Positions 45,344 through 57,521 of a stretch of DNA of 64,000 nucleotides are shown piece by piece; within the stretch, counting starts at the first letter, position 1, and every line of letters begins with the position of its first letter. Source of the DNA: Charina bottae. Its lineage: Eukaryota > Chordata > Lepidosauria > Squamata > Charinaidae. The notes under the pieces are model-generated. The model was not told where the DNA came from and ran no database searches. It saw only the letters and a program-made list of their open reading frames with translations. The stretch is from positions 25,901,501-25,965,500 of the forward strand of contig JALMGJ010000011.1 in NCBI GenBank assembly GCA_023362775.1, read 5' to 3'. A program made the position numbers and the translations under genes.

Positions 45344-46280
45344 GATGATCAACAACAAACATCCTCTATTTGTTCTATGAGCAAATCACAGAATATTGTA
45401 GAAGACACTTGGGATCCCATGAGTCAAAAAGAGAGTCACCTTGAGAAAGAAGAGGTGGATCACTTCCTGTTAAGGGGAAGCAAGGTGGCTCTCTGCATAC
45501 CCAATATGATATTGCAGGAGACATCTCATATACAGGATATGATGGAAAGGTTTACATAGACTATTCAAACCCACTGATAACTTGATCAATGTGAAGACAA
45601 ATGGCATGGCAGAAGAGACCTTGAAAGAATCTGGAAACTACAATGCCTTGGGCAGAAAGGTGAAGGAATTGGGAACACAGGTAACATTTTTTATCAGTCT
45701 TTCCAGCTGAGAATTATAACGGAGTAAGAGGGAGAAAAAAAAAATCCTGGGAGTCAAATGTGTTACTGAGAAGGGTTTGGAATAACCTATGCTATCTTCA
45801 TGACAAACTCCAGGAAAGAAATGGGCTGCAGCTTGCAAAACTGGAAAGGAATATTTTGCAGGCACTCCACCAGACTCATCAGGACTAGAACAAAAGGGGA
45901 AGGGGGATCAGAACTGAATATGAAGCCAAGGACTGGAGCAAGGAAAGCAGAACACAAAGGAAGAAGTGGGAGGTCAGGGTGGGGACTCAAGAGTTTCACA
46001 GGACACTACAACAGAAATGCCAGTAGGTGGTACTTAAAATCTTGGATGTTCTGACACCAATGAAAAAATAAGAGAGTGGGAAATAAATATGGAGAGTTAG
46101 AGATCCTAATCCAGGAAGACCAATATGATGTGATGGGCTAAAATTTAGTGGGATGATACTCATGATTGGCACACATTCAAAAATTAGAAAAACCAATGGA
46201 AAGGGTGGGGTATTGCACTGTATGCAAATGAAAAATATACCTACTTGTACAGAAATTCAGGAATCAGAGCATGGAAATCC
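45344..46280. other. Unassigned, possibly old LINE sequence
   Basis: No gene is visible. Position and the CR1-like endonuclease piece just downstream suggest a decayed CR1-type leader, but I cannot support that from motifs. Confidence 0.3.
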
Positions 46281-46470
46281 TGTTGAAAGCATTTAGGTAA
46301 GAATAAAGGGAGAGAGAAGCAAAAGTGATATGAGATCTTATTATAGACTACCTGGACAGGCAGAATATTCAGATGAGGTCTTCCTGAATCAAATGACCAG
46401 TCCTTCAAACTTGAGTACAATGGGGGATTTCAATTATCCTGACATCTGCTGGGAATCTAATTCAGCCAAG
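46281..46470 (+). mobile_element. CR1-like LINE endonuclease fragment
   Basis: In one frame 46420-46467 reads MGDFNYPDICWESNSA, the conserved endonuclease motif of CR1-type LINEs. The preceding 130 bp show frameshifted remnants of the same domain. Confidence 0.65.
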
Positions 46471-46553
46471 AGTTAGGTCTAAGAAATTCTTGTCCTCTCT
46501 CACTACAGTATCAACTTCATTTGTCAGAATGTGGGAGAAAGAATAAAAGGGTC

Positions 46554-46632
46554 TGCTAACCACCCAGAGTCCCCTTTGGGGGAGATGGGGCAGTGATATA
46601 AATCAAATTATAAATAAAATAAATAAATAAAT
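46554..46632 (+). mobile_element. L2-like LINE 3' tail
   Basis: CCCAGAGTCCCCTTTGGGGG, AGATGGGGCAGTGATATAAA and a (TAAA)n end. Confidence 0.65.
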
Positions 46633-46744
46633 ATCCTGGGCCGAATGCTTACCACCAGGGAGGAATTACGAGAAGGCAGGACCAGTTATTTATAAAAAAA
46701 ATAAAGGCGGGATAAAAGTTTAAAAAATTAAAAAATTAAAAAAA

Positions 46745-46940
46745 CTACATGAAAGAAAGTTAATGCTAGATATCAGGACGATAAGCTGTCAACCAGTGGA
46801 ACAGGCTGCCACATGACATACTGAATTCTCCTTCAATAGAGGTCTTCAAACAGAGGCTGGGTAGACTAGTAGATTTTACATTCAGAGGGGATTGGACCAG
46901 ATTACCTCTATAATCACTTTCAACTCTATGATTCTACGCT
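46745..46940 (+). mobile_element. CR1 LINE 3' untranslated fragment
   Basis: CAGTGGAACAGGCTGCCACA, GAGGTCTTCAAACAGAGGCT and the terminal CAACTCTATGATTCTACG are the conserved CR1 3' end, including its characteristic ATTCTATG repeat. Confidence 0.88.
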
Positions 46941-47025
46941 GGCATCTTGTAATGTTTACAAGTTTGTAACATTGGAAGACCTGAAAGACCAGGTTAGGGA
47001 TTGATTGTCATGGAGGAAATCTACT

Positions 47026-47098
47026 GTATCTATGTGGTTGCTAGGAGTCAAAAACAACTTGATGGCACATAGTCAGTCAGTCAGTCAGTCAGTCAGAA
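47026..47098 (+). mobile_element. BovB-like SINE tail with (GTCA)n
   Basis: GTGGTTGCTAGGAGTCAAAA, then AACTTGATGGCACATA, is the 3' tail of squamate SINEs. It ends in a short AGTC tandem repeat at 47071-47095. Confidence 0.7.
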
Positions 47099-47341
47099 GG
47101 GTCACAATTTAAATCCTCAAATAATCCAAGTCCATCAGGGCTCTTGGAAGGCAGCCTAAGATGCTTACAAAGCTCAAAATTGCAATGTGTGTTTTTTCAC
47201 TCTGCTTCAGGAATACGTCTTTCTCTTTTCTCCATTTTGACAGTTCATATAAAGCTGAATACATCTGGAATAGGATATCCTGATAGACTTATATTCTTTG
47301 CAACTATGTCAGTTTCAGTATATGAAAACAAGGGAATATGT

Positions 47342-47462
47342 GTGAGTGTATGTATGTATGTATGTATGTATTTATGTATGTGGTGTATGTCTGTATGTCT
47401 GTATGTATGTGTATGTGTGTATATACATGTGTGTGTGTGTGTGTGTGTCTGTATGTGTGTAT
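47342..47462. repeat. (TGTA)n and (TG)n microsatellite
   Basis: Compound TGTA, TGTC and TG repeats. Confidence 0.9.
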
Positions 47463-48759
47463 GCCTCAAGAATTTAGCTGCCATGATTAAGGTAGTTAAG
47501 GAATATCCTTTGATGAGTAATTTGTGGCAAACAGCTTAATTGTCAGGATACATATGCAAGACTAAAGAAAGCAATCTGAGACCAGGATTTCATAACAACT
47601 AATACATTTGTGTTTTTGTTAACTAGCAAGAACTATCTGTTCCAATAGCAGACATATAATAGAATGAGATTCCAGAACATATATGCATTATCGTTGCAGC
47701 AGTTGTCTTTCAATGCGCTGTGTCCTTTCCCTAGCAGAGCTCGGTGCTCTGAACTGAACAGGTCGGAAACATATTATAAAGTATTCCATGATTCATAGGC
47801 AGTACACCAGAGGAATGTTTATTGAAACATACAATTTGACCAGGGTGCCTAACTTTTGTATGCAACTTTGTATGCAAAGTCACAGCAGGTGGCAGTACTT
47901 AGCCAATCTCTGTGTCTACTTGGGTGCAAAATCACCAGCAAATCCAAGAGCTGTAATTTAGACTTGGAAGTAAAAAAATATCCAGGAAAAGGCAGCGGCT
48001 GATCTCTTTTATAACATTAGTCGAACATGGGGGTGGTTGATACCTTGATATGGCCACGGAAGATTTTACTAAGACCATCTTGGACTTTATATTTTATATA
48101 TTTATATTTTATACTGAATATTTTATGCTTTTTATTCATTGTAAACTGCCCAGAGTCATTGTTACACAAGATGGGCGGATGGGCAGTGAAGAAACAAACA
48201 AACAAACAAACAAACTACATAAATGTGTCTGGGTAGTCACCAGGAGTCAAACTCAACATGACAAAGACTTTGCAAGTAGTTGATATAGTAACAATATATA
48301 GCCTTTCCACAATTTCATCTCTTCCCTTTACTGTCTTCTTTTCAAGCCCCATAGGGACCTCTCCCCATAGTTTGAAATTACTAATTCATGATTTATGGCA
48401 AACAGCAACAGTTCCTTTTTCTACTCCATCAGGGATATCCTAAAGCTGTCAAATATAGACAGTATTGAAATATTGTTGCACTATATTGTTGCCCTAACAG
48501 GTTGTTTCTAGGAGCTCAGAATTCAGCTTAGATTGCCACTCCCAAATGCAAGACAAAGACATAAAGTGAACGTAAAACAGATGGTGAAAGAAGTCAGAAG
48601 GACAGAAGATTGAGCATGGAAAAATCAGGGGAGGCCTCTTAGTTGCTTTCTCATTTTCATGGCAATCTGGACAATTGGCTACTGTGAAGAAGTTACTAAG
48701 ATCAGTTGAACTTGTTGGTTAACATTCTAGACCAGCGCCCAACCCAATTTCTGTTGACA
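47463..48759. other. Intergenic, repeat tails only
   Basis: An L2-like tail occurs at about 48120-48205 (ACTGCCCAGAGTCATTG, then a CAAA-type end). It is followed by a BovB-like SINE tail (TAGTCACCAGGAGTCAAACT) at 48230-48265. Nothing else is recognised. Confidence 0.45.
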
Positions 48760-48761
48760 GG

Positions 48762-48769
48762 TATATAAG
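48762..48769 (+). promoter_or_regulatory. TATA-like box upstream of protease exon 1
   Basis: TATATAAG lies about 138 bp before the ATG at 48900. It is placed plausibly for a core promoter with a transcription start near 48790. No other evidence supports it. Confidence 0.35.
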
Positions 48770-48899
48770 CCAGTTGGCTTCCATTCCCTTTCATTGTCAG
48801 CCTCTCCCAATCATCCTGAAATATTTGGATTCTTCTTGTTTGATTATTTCCTGGTACCAGCACAGTCCACCGTGGAAGATTGGCAAGTAGTCAAACTGC

Positions 48900-48956
48900 A
48901 TGGCCTTGTGGCCCTCAGCGAAGATCATCTGCTCCTGCTTCTGCTGGCATTCATGG
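48900..48956 (+). pseudogene. Serine protease-like gene, exon 1 (signal peptide), frameshifted
   Basis: From the ATG at 48900 the frame reads MALWPSAKII. One frame over, the sequence continues as a leucine run and LAFMG to a GTAAGG donor at 48957. Together this looks like a secretory signal peptide with a single-base indel in the middle. The phase 1 end fits exon 2 at 59878. The assignment rests on signal-peptide character, phase and order with exons 2 and 4, so it is tentative. Confidence 0.45.
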
Positions 48957-49257
48957 GTAAGGAAGCCTACAATGTTCTTCTTTTCCTAACTGTTAACATT
49001 ATCAAACTAAATAAGTAAACCAACCCCTAAAATTAAAACAAAAAACACCAGGTGTTAGAACTGCATATTGAGGACACCTTGTTACTAGCTCTAAGTTAAA
49101 AGTGGTGATGCACTGGTGGGGGATAGTGGCAATGAACCTGCAATTCTAATAGCAGTGGTGAGAGACCAAGGTCTGGATATCAGAAATGTAACTTTCCCCT
49201 TTTCAGAATGTATTATTTATCACTCTAATAGCAAAATCCTTCATATATCTATCTCAG

Positions 49258-49445
49258 GAAACCAGGAGTCTGTGAGTTCTAGTCCTGGCTTAGGCACAAA
49301 GCCAGCTGGGTGACCTTGGGCAGTCACTAACTTTCAGCCTTAGGAAGGGGGCAATGGCAAACCACTTGCAAAATCTTGCCAAGAAAACTGCAGGGACTTG
49401 TACAGGCAGTCATCAGGAGTCAAGACTGACTCAAAAGCACAAAAA
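49258..49445 (+). mobile_element. Squamate tRNA-derived SINE, 5'-truncated
   Basis: It contains the B-box region GTGAGTTCTAGTCCTGG, the body GCCAGCTGGGTGACCTTGGG and the BovB-like tail CAGTCATCAGGAGTCAAGAC. The head of the same family is at 43257-43342. Confidence 0.85.
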
Positions 49446-50529
49446 CAAACAAACCACCATAATAGTCCTTCAAGAGGGCTATCTACACTTCAACATGTAA
49501 CTCAGAAGTTGTAAAGTATGAAGTGGCAAGCTACATGCTGTGTGACACCTTTGAATGAATCAGTTCTATATTCTGAAGATACACTCCCAAACTGTTTGTA
49601 ATAATAATAATCAATAATAATAATTTGAAAAAACAGTTACACATTTTTTATTTTACATAAATCTTTTTACTTCAGATTTTGATCTATCCAGAAACCTTTT
49701 TGTGTAGTTTATCTTCCCCTCTCCTAAAGGCTTGAATGGAAAATTCTATTTTTCTTCAATTTTATCTCAGGCTTCTCTTTAGACATAGTATTTGTGTGTG
49801 TGTGTGGGGGGGGGTAAACATCTTCCCCCCACTGGATTCATAAGGAGCTGGCAACTTCTTAGCAAATTCCTACAAATATTTCAGTCTAAGGAATTTTTAA
49901 TTTTAAAATAAAAAAAAGGCTCAAATCCTACTACTAAGTTTTGAAACAAATAAAATACGTTATCTTTTATTAAATCCCACATATTATCATGTTGGCTCAA
50001 TAGTTATGCCAAATCTTTTGTGATCTTTATTGTATTCTCTTACAATAGCAACACAAGCTCAAAGCAAACACAATCGTCATTACAGTCAGTGACCAGAACT
50101 GAAAAACCTGACCTTTTTCCTTTATTTAACAGACCATCTGGGGAAAGTGGTGTCTGTGAAACCTGAACGTACTTGTGCACATGCATAGGAGAAGCCTATT
50201 TGCTATTTTGTGCTTGCATAAAAGTGAGCTTTGCACTGGCCTGTGATCATCACAGCACCTTCATGCTTCTGCCAGACATCCCTATCTTTCCTATGAGTTC
50301 CCGCCCACCTGTGCACAATCCCTCACGTTCCCTGACTCTTCCCATAAGCAATAAAACCTTGATTTAACCAACCTCTCTGCTTTTTTGGGGGGGATGTCCA
50401 GATTCACATTTTGTCTGCTACATCCAAGGTCTGTTAAGTCAAGCTCCGTAAAATCAAGGGTTACTGTAAATATATCATCTTGAAGGGATAGCCAAAACAG
50501 ACAAAAGTAAGTAAATCTAATTCTGCCCT
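49446..50529. other. Intron or intergenic, no element recognised
   Basis: AT-rich with a short GT/G run at 49795-49813. Bases 50390-50470 contain CTGTTAAGTCAAGCTCC, possibly an old repeat. No coding signal was seen. Confidence 0.4.
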
Positions 50530-50790
50530 TACTATGAGACTATGAAATTCACTACCACAGGATGTGGTAACCACCACTAATTTAGACACATTCAGATGGT
50601 TGCTAGTCATGATTGCAACAGGTTAGCTCCAAAATCAGGCTGTTGCTCTGAATATCAGTCACTGGAGAATAGCCAAGGGCGAAAGCTATTGCTTTCACAT
50701 TTTGCGTCTGGACTTTTCAAAGTCATCTGGTGGATCATCATAGGAATCAGGATGATAGACTAAATATATCTTTGCTAGCATTTAAAAACA
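50530..50790 (+). mobile_element. CR1-type LINE 3' fragment
   Basis: AAATTCACTACCACAGGATG, GGTAACCACCACTAATTTAG and, further on, TCATCTGGTGGATCATCATA followed by GGATGATAGACTAAATA match the layout of CR1-family 3' ends. Confidence 0.6.
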
Positions 50791-53700
50791 CGGAGAAGAT
50801 ATTGTTTTCTCATGAGTTATAAAATTACGCACATTAATTAGTTGTGTCTCTAGGATTAATTAACTAAGATTTCTCTCATGAGGCTGCACTTGTCACCTAA
50901 ACCTCTGGGACCTTTTCACTAACTGATTATTGATTATAAAGAGATCTTGCTAAACCTTGAACTGTCCTGTTGGATTTATTCTAGAATTTGTCTGCTTGAG
51001 ACTGGGAAACAGAACTGAGAAAATGGAATTTTGCCATATGTTTGTTTAACCTTAGTGATCGGATTTAAAATACAAACTCTTGCAATCTGTTGTATTCATA
51101 CCACAGCAGCACTACATGGGAAGGGCTGTACCTTATGAGTAGACTACATGCTTTTCGAGCAAACAGTTTTAGGCTTATTCCATTTTTTTGTTTTTGAGTG
51201 GTTGAAATATATCTGTCTACAGTCCAAGACAGCTAATCCTAGCCCATACGCTGGATGGGCCAATGTTTTTGCATACTAAAAGGTAGTTTCCTTTACAGAT
51301 ATGTCTTGATAGTTTTCAAGTAACTTTTAGCCTCTCTATAAATTGTGCTTCAGTGTCCTTTTTGAACACCAGGTCCAGTTCTGAACGTTTCTGTAAATAT
51401 CATTTACAAATATCAACCAGCTGTATTTTGAAAACCACATTATCTCATCCCTCCAAAGTCGAACCAGATGGTTCCAATCTTGAAATCACAGTCCTGTGTA
51501 TTTGTCTTTGTACTCAAGGGAAGAGCTAGCTGTGTCAAACTATTATTTGCTTGCTTTTCTTTCAGTTTTCCATTTTTCCTCTTAATGAGCTGACCTCAAT
51601 CACTTTACTTGCAGGTAAACTTTCCTTTGGACTTTCAATTTCTTTAGTGCACTTTAGTCTAATTCACCTACCTTATTTCCTGAATCCTTTTAACAACATC
51701 TTGATTGTCTTAGAATTTCAGCTCAGCCAGTATTTTTTCTGCACTATTTTTAATGCTCCAATATATATATTATATATATATAATATTATATATATTATTA
51801 TATATTATATAATATTATTATATATATTATAATATATATATAATAAATATAATCTACTTAAAATCTATATATATATATAAAATATATAAATATATAAATA
51901 TATCTATATCTATATAAAAGAAATATAATCTATTTTTCACCTTGCAGAAACTGAATCATTCAGTCACCATGCCTCATGTCTCCACACATCCCTCAAGTTC
52001 CTCCTCCTCCTCCTCCTCCTCGTTTTTCCTTGATATACCCTTTACTTTTTGTTGATTATTTCAACAAGATTATAGTTTTGTAAAAATTCTGATCAGTGCC
52101 TTTGGAACTGTCTACGTGCTTTGTGCCCTAATTACAGCTGGTTGTTATTATAAGTAAAACAAACTTATATTCTTCACTGCTCATCCAAGTGATTTTTTAT
52201 GATGTGATGGTTATTTTTAATTGTATGGTTTCTTTTTAGTTTACATTCCCATTCTCACCCTCCTCCAAGGAACTCAGGGCTGCATACATAGCCATCCCCA
52301 AATACACATGTTTTATCTTCACAACATTCTTTGGAAACAGACAGGATGGCCCCATGCAAAAGAGAAGAGGGCTCCCACAGCAGGGGACACAACTTTAGGG
52401 GAGTCAAAGATCACACTTGGCCTTTGATGGCATGCTGGAGAAGAAACAGATTTCAAAAAGTGGGTGAAGCCAGGACAATAAATAATTTGAATTAATTCAC
52501 TTTAAATATTACATTGAATTAAATAATGAATTTGATTATTAAATTCTTGATATGGGGAGTGATTTCCTCCATGTATCCCATGAAACATTATAATTTAGTA
52601 GATGTTTTAGATGAACTCTTACATCTACTCCTCCTAATGTTTCTGAGAGTCTCTTCTACACTTTTAATATGTGTTTAGAAAGGAAAATTTCAGCATTAGA
52701 AACCATTCCTTTTGAAAGGTCCTCTTCTACACAACTTTGATTCACAAAGAAACATGAGCAGAGGAATCTTTTGTTCTTGAGCATCCTAAAAGTAGGGTCA
52801 GAGAGAGTGGCTTTCCGCAGGTGGGCCCACATATTCCATGATTCCAGGCTTTTCTTAAACATGCTGTGTACAACAAATCATAATTTGTTGGATTTGCACA
52901 TCATGTTAAGCCATATTGTGTGGTTCGAATCCAAAATGCATAGATTTCCCCTAATATCTTACATTAAAACCAAACAAAGCACATTATAGTTTAGTATTAT
53001 GTAGGAACCCAGGCAGGAATTGTTCATAGCCTGGCTCAGATCCTGTTATCTAGTCTAGAGACATTCTAATCACTATATCACATGGGTTCTTAAGCCTGCT
53101 CTTAGATTCTCAGGTTGTTAGAAGTTGGACCAGATCACACCTGTGATTACAGGCTTTAGTTTTGTTCTGCACAAGGAACCGAATGAGAAGGTTGCAAAAT
53201 ATATTGTACCATGTGACACTGAAAGCAATAGACTCAATTTTTAAATAGTTCTCTATGTCAAAATTTCCTGGAAGTAGTGATTTAAACAATACAGAATGAG
53301 GGTGGAACCCTGAAGAATGGCAACTTTAATGCTCAGATCAACAACACTATCTAAGGCATTTTTCCAGCCATGCATGAAAAAGATAGAAATTTGCCAGGGA
53401 CAATTATTCCAAAATATAAGTAGCTTTGCTTTGTTCCAACAATTATTTGAACATAGCCCAAGAACAGTCAGTTGCATAGTGAGATGGGCAGTGTATAAAT
53501 ATGATAAAATAAATAAATTCCAAAACAGACAAGGCAATCTTCTCTTCTCTAACATTATTGTTCTTTAACCCACTTCTGCTTCCATAATCAATTCAGAAAC
53601 CATTTTTTTTCTGTTTCTGGGACCTATGAGTACTGCTTGCCACTGGATATTTTTTGATGATGATTACTAAAGAAAAATATTTCTGAAAGAATGGCAGTGG

Positions 53701-54105
53701 TAATATGCTCTTGCTTTCTTCCTATCTAAGTTTGGCTAAATGTAATATAACACAATGGCCACAACCTCAACTTTATTAGCATATCCACATTATAATTTTA
53801 TATTGTTTTTATACTCTTTTACACATGCTGTTCTACAAAAAATCTCAGGAAAAAGGATGGGTGATTTTGTCCATTTTAATCACCAAAAATCCTGCCCAGT
53901 CCTATTTCTGTTTCAGTTTATATCCTTAGCTGAAAAAAATTCTGCATTAGTATTTGCATATATATTTGTACCTAATTTTCTGTACCTATTTTCTATGCAC
54001 CTGTGGCATAAGAAGTTTTTGCAAGCAATGTTTCCATAATAAAGTACATTCTTATGCATGATCTTCTCTAATAAGTATTTTTATTCACATTTTCTCATAT
54101 TGTAT
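50791..54105. other. Intron or intergenic, mostly unrecognised
   Basis: It holds an AT-only tract at 51760-51910, a (CTC)n run at 51999-52020 and a short L2-like tail near 53480-53520. No exon with a family resemblance was found. Confidence 0.4.
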
Positions 54106-54107
54106 AT

Positions 54108-54142
<35 letters not shown>

Positions 54143-54830
54143 TTTCTCACATTTATATGAGCCCAGAGTCACTGGTTTGAGACGAGTGGCTATATAAATT
54201 AAATAAATAAATAAATATGGCCACCCATCTCACACAAGGCCACTCTGGGCGGCATACAAGAATGAGGTAAAAACAATGAATAAATAGAAACAATCATTAT
54301 AAAAGATAAAATGATTATTAAAAATATCACAAAATTATAAAATCACTGTAAAATATACCAACCCCACAGAGAGAGCAAGAATATCAGTCATAGTGGAGCT
54401 ATCTAAGAATGTCTCCTGTTCCCAAATGCCCCAGGCAACACAACCACACCTTGAGGGACTTTCTAAATGATAGCAGGGAAGGAGCAAGCCTAATTTCACG
54501 AGGAAGAATATTCCACAAGGAGGGAGCCACAGCAGAGAAGGCCCACCTCCGGGGACCAACTAAATGCAAGTCCCTGCCAGATGGAACCTGTAATATGCCT
54601 TCCCTGCTTGATCTAATGGGACGGGCTGATGTAGTCAGGGAGAGGCAGTCCCTCAGATACCCCAGCCCCATGCCTAGAAGGGCTTTAAAGGTCAAACCCA
54701 GCATCTTGAATTGGACCCAGAAGCAAACTGGCAGCCAATGCAGCTCGCGAAACAGAGATGTAATATGTGCTCTTCTAGGGGCACACATAACTGCCCGCAC
54801 CACTGCATTCTGTACCAATTGAAGCTCAAT
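54106..54830 (-). mobile_element. L2-like LINE, ORF2 C-terminus and 3' end
   Basis: The minus strand from 54818 reads MVQNAVVRAVMCAPR, ITSLFRELHWLPV, then FSAVAPSLWNILPREI. This is the conserved C-terminal block of L2-type ORF2, open to 54399. The 3' end on the left has a (TTTA)n tail at 54106-54143. A second, plus-oriented tail (CCCAGAGTCACTGG and (TAAA)n) is nested at 54158-54222. Confidence 0.82.
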
Positions 54831-55281
54831 AGTTTTACTTTCTAAACTTGAAAGCTATGCCACACTTTTTTGAAAAATGAGAATTTGACAGGTATACAGG
54901 GGTTCCAACTGTTCCTATATATTATAGAAGCTCAATATTGATATATTAATCTGAAAAAAATGGGGCACATTTTTTACCTATCCTTACTTGTATACATCTA
55001 TTTATTTATTATTTATTATTTAAATTTATATGACCACCCATCTCCCCCAACGGGGGACTCTTCTATATGTACACTTCTACACATTGCAGATTTCCCCAGG
55101 ATTCCATATTTTAAAAAAACCAAGCAACCAACTAACCAACCACTATTAAACAGCTCAAAGAACCAAATGGTTCTGCAATGTCCTTACATAATCCAATTGA
55201 TTGAGGAAGACACATACCACTCATAGGGGTGAGAAGGGAATTTTTTATATATTAAAGTATATGAGGAATAATTAAGCTTTA
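54831..55281. other. Short unique stretch with L2-like tail
   Basis: A minus-strand L2-like tail is seen at 54990-55060 (TTTATTATT followed by GACCACCCATCTCCCC). Otherwise nothing is recognised. Confidence 0.5.
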
Positions 55282-55611
55282 GCCTACAGCAAGGGTCGGA
55301 AATGGCGGCTCGCGAGCCAGATGCGGCTCTTTGGCCCCTTGAGTGTGGCTCTTCCGCAGCTGAACTCACCCCCGCCCCTTCCACGTGATAGGCCCCCGCC
55401 CGCAAACCCCGCCCCCTGGCTCTCGCACTGAGCGAGGCCCGGCGCGGCAGGGAGGCAGCGCCATCTCCAGCTGCAGCAGCCCCTGCGCGGAGAGAGGCAA
55501 GCAGGCAGATAAGTGGGCAGGCCTCGTTTCCCGCCCCCATCATCATCTTCGCTCAACGCGGGCGGGCGGAAGCAGCCGAGGGGGGCGGGCCCGGCAGCGG
55601 AGGCCAGGGCT

Positions 55612-56790
55612 GCCCGCTTACCTGCCTGCCTGCTTCTCTCCGCGAGGCCCCCGATCCGGCTTGGACCCTGGGAAGGCAGCGGGGGGCCTCGCGGAGGGAG
55701 GCAAGCAGGCAGGTAAGCGGGCAGGCCTCGTTTCCCACCCTCCATCGTCTTCTTTCTTCCACGTGGGCGGGTGGAAGCGGCCGAGGGGGGCGGGCCCGGC
55801 GACGGAGGCCAGGGCTGCCCGCTTACCTGCCTGCCTGCTTCTCTCCGCGAGGCCCCCGATCCGGCTTGGACCCTGGGAAGGCAGCGGGGGGCCTCGCGGA
55901 GGGAGGCAAGCAGGCAGGTAAGCGGGCAGGCCTCGTTTCCCACCCTCCATCGTCTTCTTTGTTCAATGCGGGCGGGCGGAAGCGGCCGAGGGGGGCGGGC
56001 CCGGCGACGGAGGCCAGGGCTGCCCGCTTACCTGCCTGCCTGCTTCTCTCCGCGAGGCCCCCGATCCGGCTTGGACCCTGGGAAGGCAGCGGGGGGCCTC
56101 GCGGAGGGAGGCAAGCAGGCAGGTAAGCGGGCAGGCCTCGTTTCCCACCCTCCATCGTCTTCTTTCTTCCACGCGGGCGGGCGGAAGCGGCCGAGGGGGG
56201 AGGGCCCAGCGGCGGAGGCCAGGGCTGCCCGCTTACCTGCCTGCCTGCTTCTCTCCGCGAGGCCCCCGATCCGGCTTGGACCCTGGGAAGGCAGCGGGGG
56301 GCCTCGCGGAGGGAGGCAAGCAGGCAGGTAAGCGGGCAGGCCTCGTTTCCCACCCTCCATCGTCTTCTTTGTTCAACGCGGGCGGGCGGAAGCGGCCGAG
56401 GGGGGCGGGCCCGGCGACGGAGGCCAGGGCTGCCCGCTTACCTGCCTGCCTGCTTCTCTCCGCGAGGCCCCCGATCCGGCTTGGACCCTGGGAAGGCAGC
56501 GGGGGGCCTCACGGAGGGAGGCAAGCAGGCAGGTAAGCGGGCAGGCCTCGTTTCCCACCCTCCATCGTCTTCTTTCTTCCACGCGGGCGGGCGGAAGCGG
56601 CCGAGGGGGGCAGGCCCGGCGGCGGAGGCCAGGGCTGCCTGCTTACCTGCCTGCCTGCTTCTCTCCGCGAGGCCCCCGATCCGGCTTGGACCCCGGGAAG
56701 GCAGCGGAGGGCCTCGCGGAGGGAGGCAAGCAGGCAGGTAAGCGGGCAGGCCTCGTTTCCCACCCTCCATCGTCTTCTTTGTTCAACGCG
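55612..56790. repeat. 205-bp tandem array with 410-bp higher-order period
   Basis: GCCCGCTTACCTGCC starts at 55612, 55817, 56022, 56227, 56432 and (with one change) 56637, each 205 bp apart. Alternate units end in CTTTCTTCCACG or CTTTGTTCAA, so the true repeat is a 410-bp dimer. Each unit is itself an inverted repeat: GCCCGCTTACCTGCC is mirrored by GGCAGGTAAGCGGGC. Confidence 0.97.
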
Positions 56791-56795
56791 TGCGG

Positions 56796-56943
56796 GCGAA
56801 GAGCGGCCGTGGGGGGGGGGCAGGCGGCGACGACAAGCGGCGCGCTTCAGGCTTTCAGCGCTGGAAGGCGGCCTCCTTCCAGCGCTGAAAGCCTGAAGCG
56901 TGTCGTTTGTCGTCGCCGCCCCCCCCCCACGGCCGCTCTTCGC
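56796..56943. repeat. Long hairpin, about 72-bp arms
   Basis: CGAAGAGCGGCCGTG at 56798 pairs with CACGGCCGCTCTTCG near 56929-56943. CTTCAGGCTTTCAGCGCTGG pairs with CCAGCGCTGAAAGCCTGAAG. The loop is only a few bases, near 56869. The arms contain G10 and C10 runs. Confidence 0.93.
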
Positions 56944-57269
56944 CACAGATCCCGCCGGAGCTGATCTCCCTGGACCCCGGGCAGCTGGGCCGGGTGGACG
57001 CCCTCTCCCACCCGCAAACCCCGCCCCCTTCCACGTGATTGGCCCCCGCCCGCAAACCTCGCCCCCTTCCACGTGATTGGCCCCCGCCCGCAAACCCCGC
57101 CCCCTGGCTCTCTAGCATTTCAAAATGTGCACGAGCATGTCAAAATGGCTCCCGGCATAAAAAGTTTGCCAACCCCTGGCCTACAGAAAAGAAGATATGA
57201 TAGCACTTGTCAGACATCTGAAGGGTTGTCACACAGAAGGAATTATTCTCTATTGCTCCAGAGGGTAGG

Positions 57270-57521
57270 ACCAGAACTAATGGGATAAAATTATAAGGAA
57301 GGAGGTTTAGACAAGACATCAGGAGGAACTTTTTGACTCTGTGAGCTGTTTGTCAATGGAACAGGCTGTCACATTAAGTGGTGAGTTATCCTTCATTAGA
57401 AATTTTCAGATAGTCATTTGTCAGAGATGCTGTAATGGATCTCTGACAAATTACTAGCTGAACACTGGAAGCATTGGATCAGATGACTTCTAAGGTCACT
57501 TCCAACTCTGGGATTCTATGA
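57270..57521 (+). mobile_element. CR1 LINE 3' untranslated fragment
   Basis: TCAATGGAACAGGCTGTCAC, GGATCAGATGACTTCTAAGG and the terminal CCAACTCTGGGATTCTATG give the CR1 3' layout. Confidence 0.85.

Larger units (their letters stand above)
55290..57178 (-). mobile_element. Non-autonomous hAT with 205/410-bp array
   Basis: The ends are CAAGGGTCGGAAATGG and GTTTGCCAACCCCTG, with a perfect 8-bp duplication GCCTACAG (55282-55289 and 57179-57186). The subterminal regions match 43614-45335 in reverse (GGCTCGCGAGCC on the left; CAAAATGGCTCCCGG on the right). The core differs completely: a GC-rich tandem array and a long hairpin. No transposase is present. The many proline/arginine-rich open frames here are repeat artefacts. 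Confidence 0.95.

Noticed and set aside
43670..45560. Repeated 82- to 334-codon frames starting MRAASLAKLRAF or MHVERGGF
   Set aside because: They are periodic with the 226-bp palindromic array and appear equally on both strands; repeat artefacts.
55612..56790. CRISPR-like regularly spaced repeats
   Set aside because: The whole 205-bp unit is conserved, there are no variable spacers, and the context is a vertebrate transposon.
55300..57110. Many overlapping Pro/Arg/Ala-rich open frames and an apparent CpG island
   Set aside because: They are the translations of a 205-bp GC-rich tandem array inside a hAT. Frames recur on both strands with the repeat period, so neither genes nor a promoter island need be assumed.
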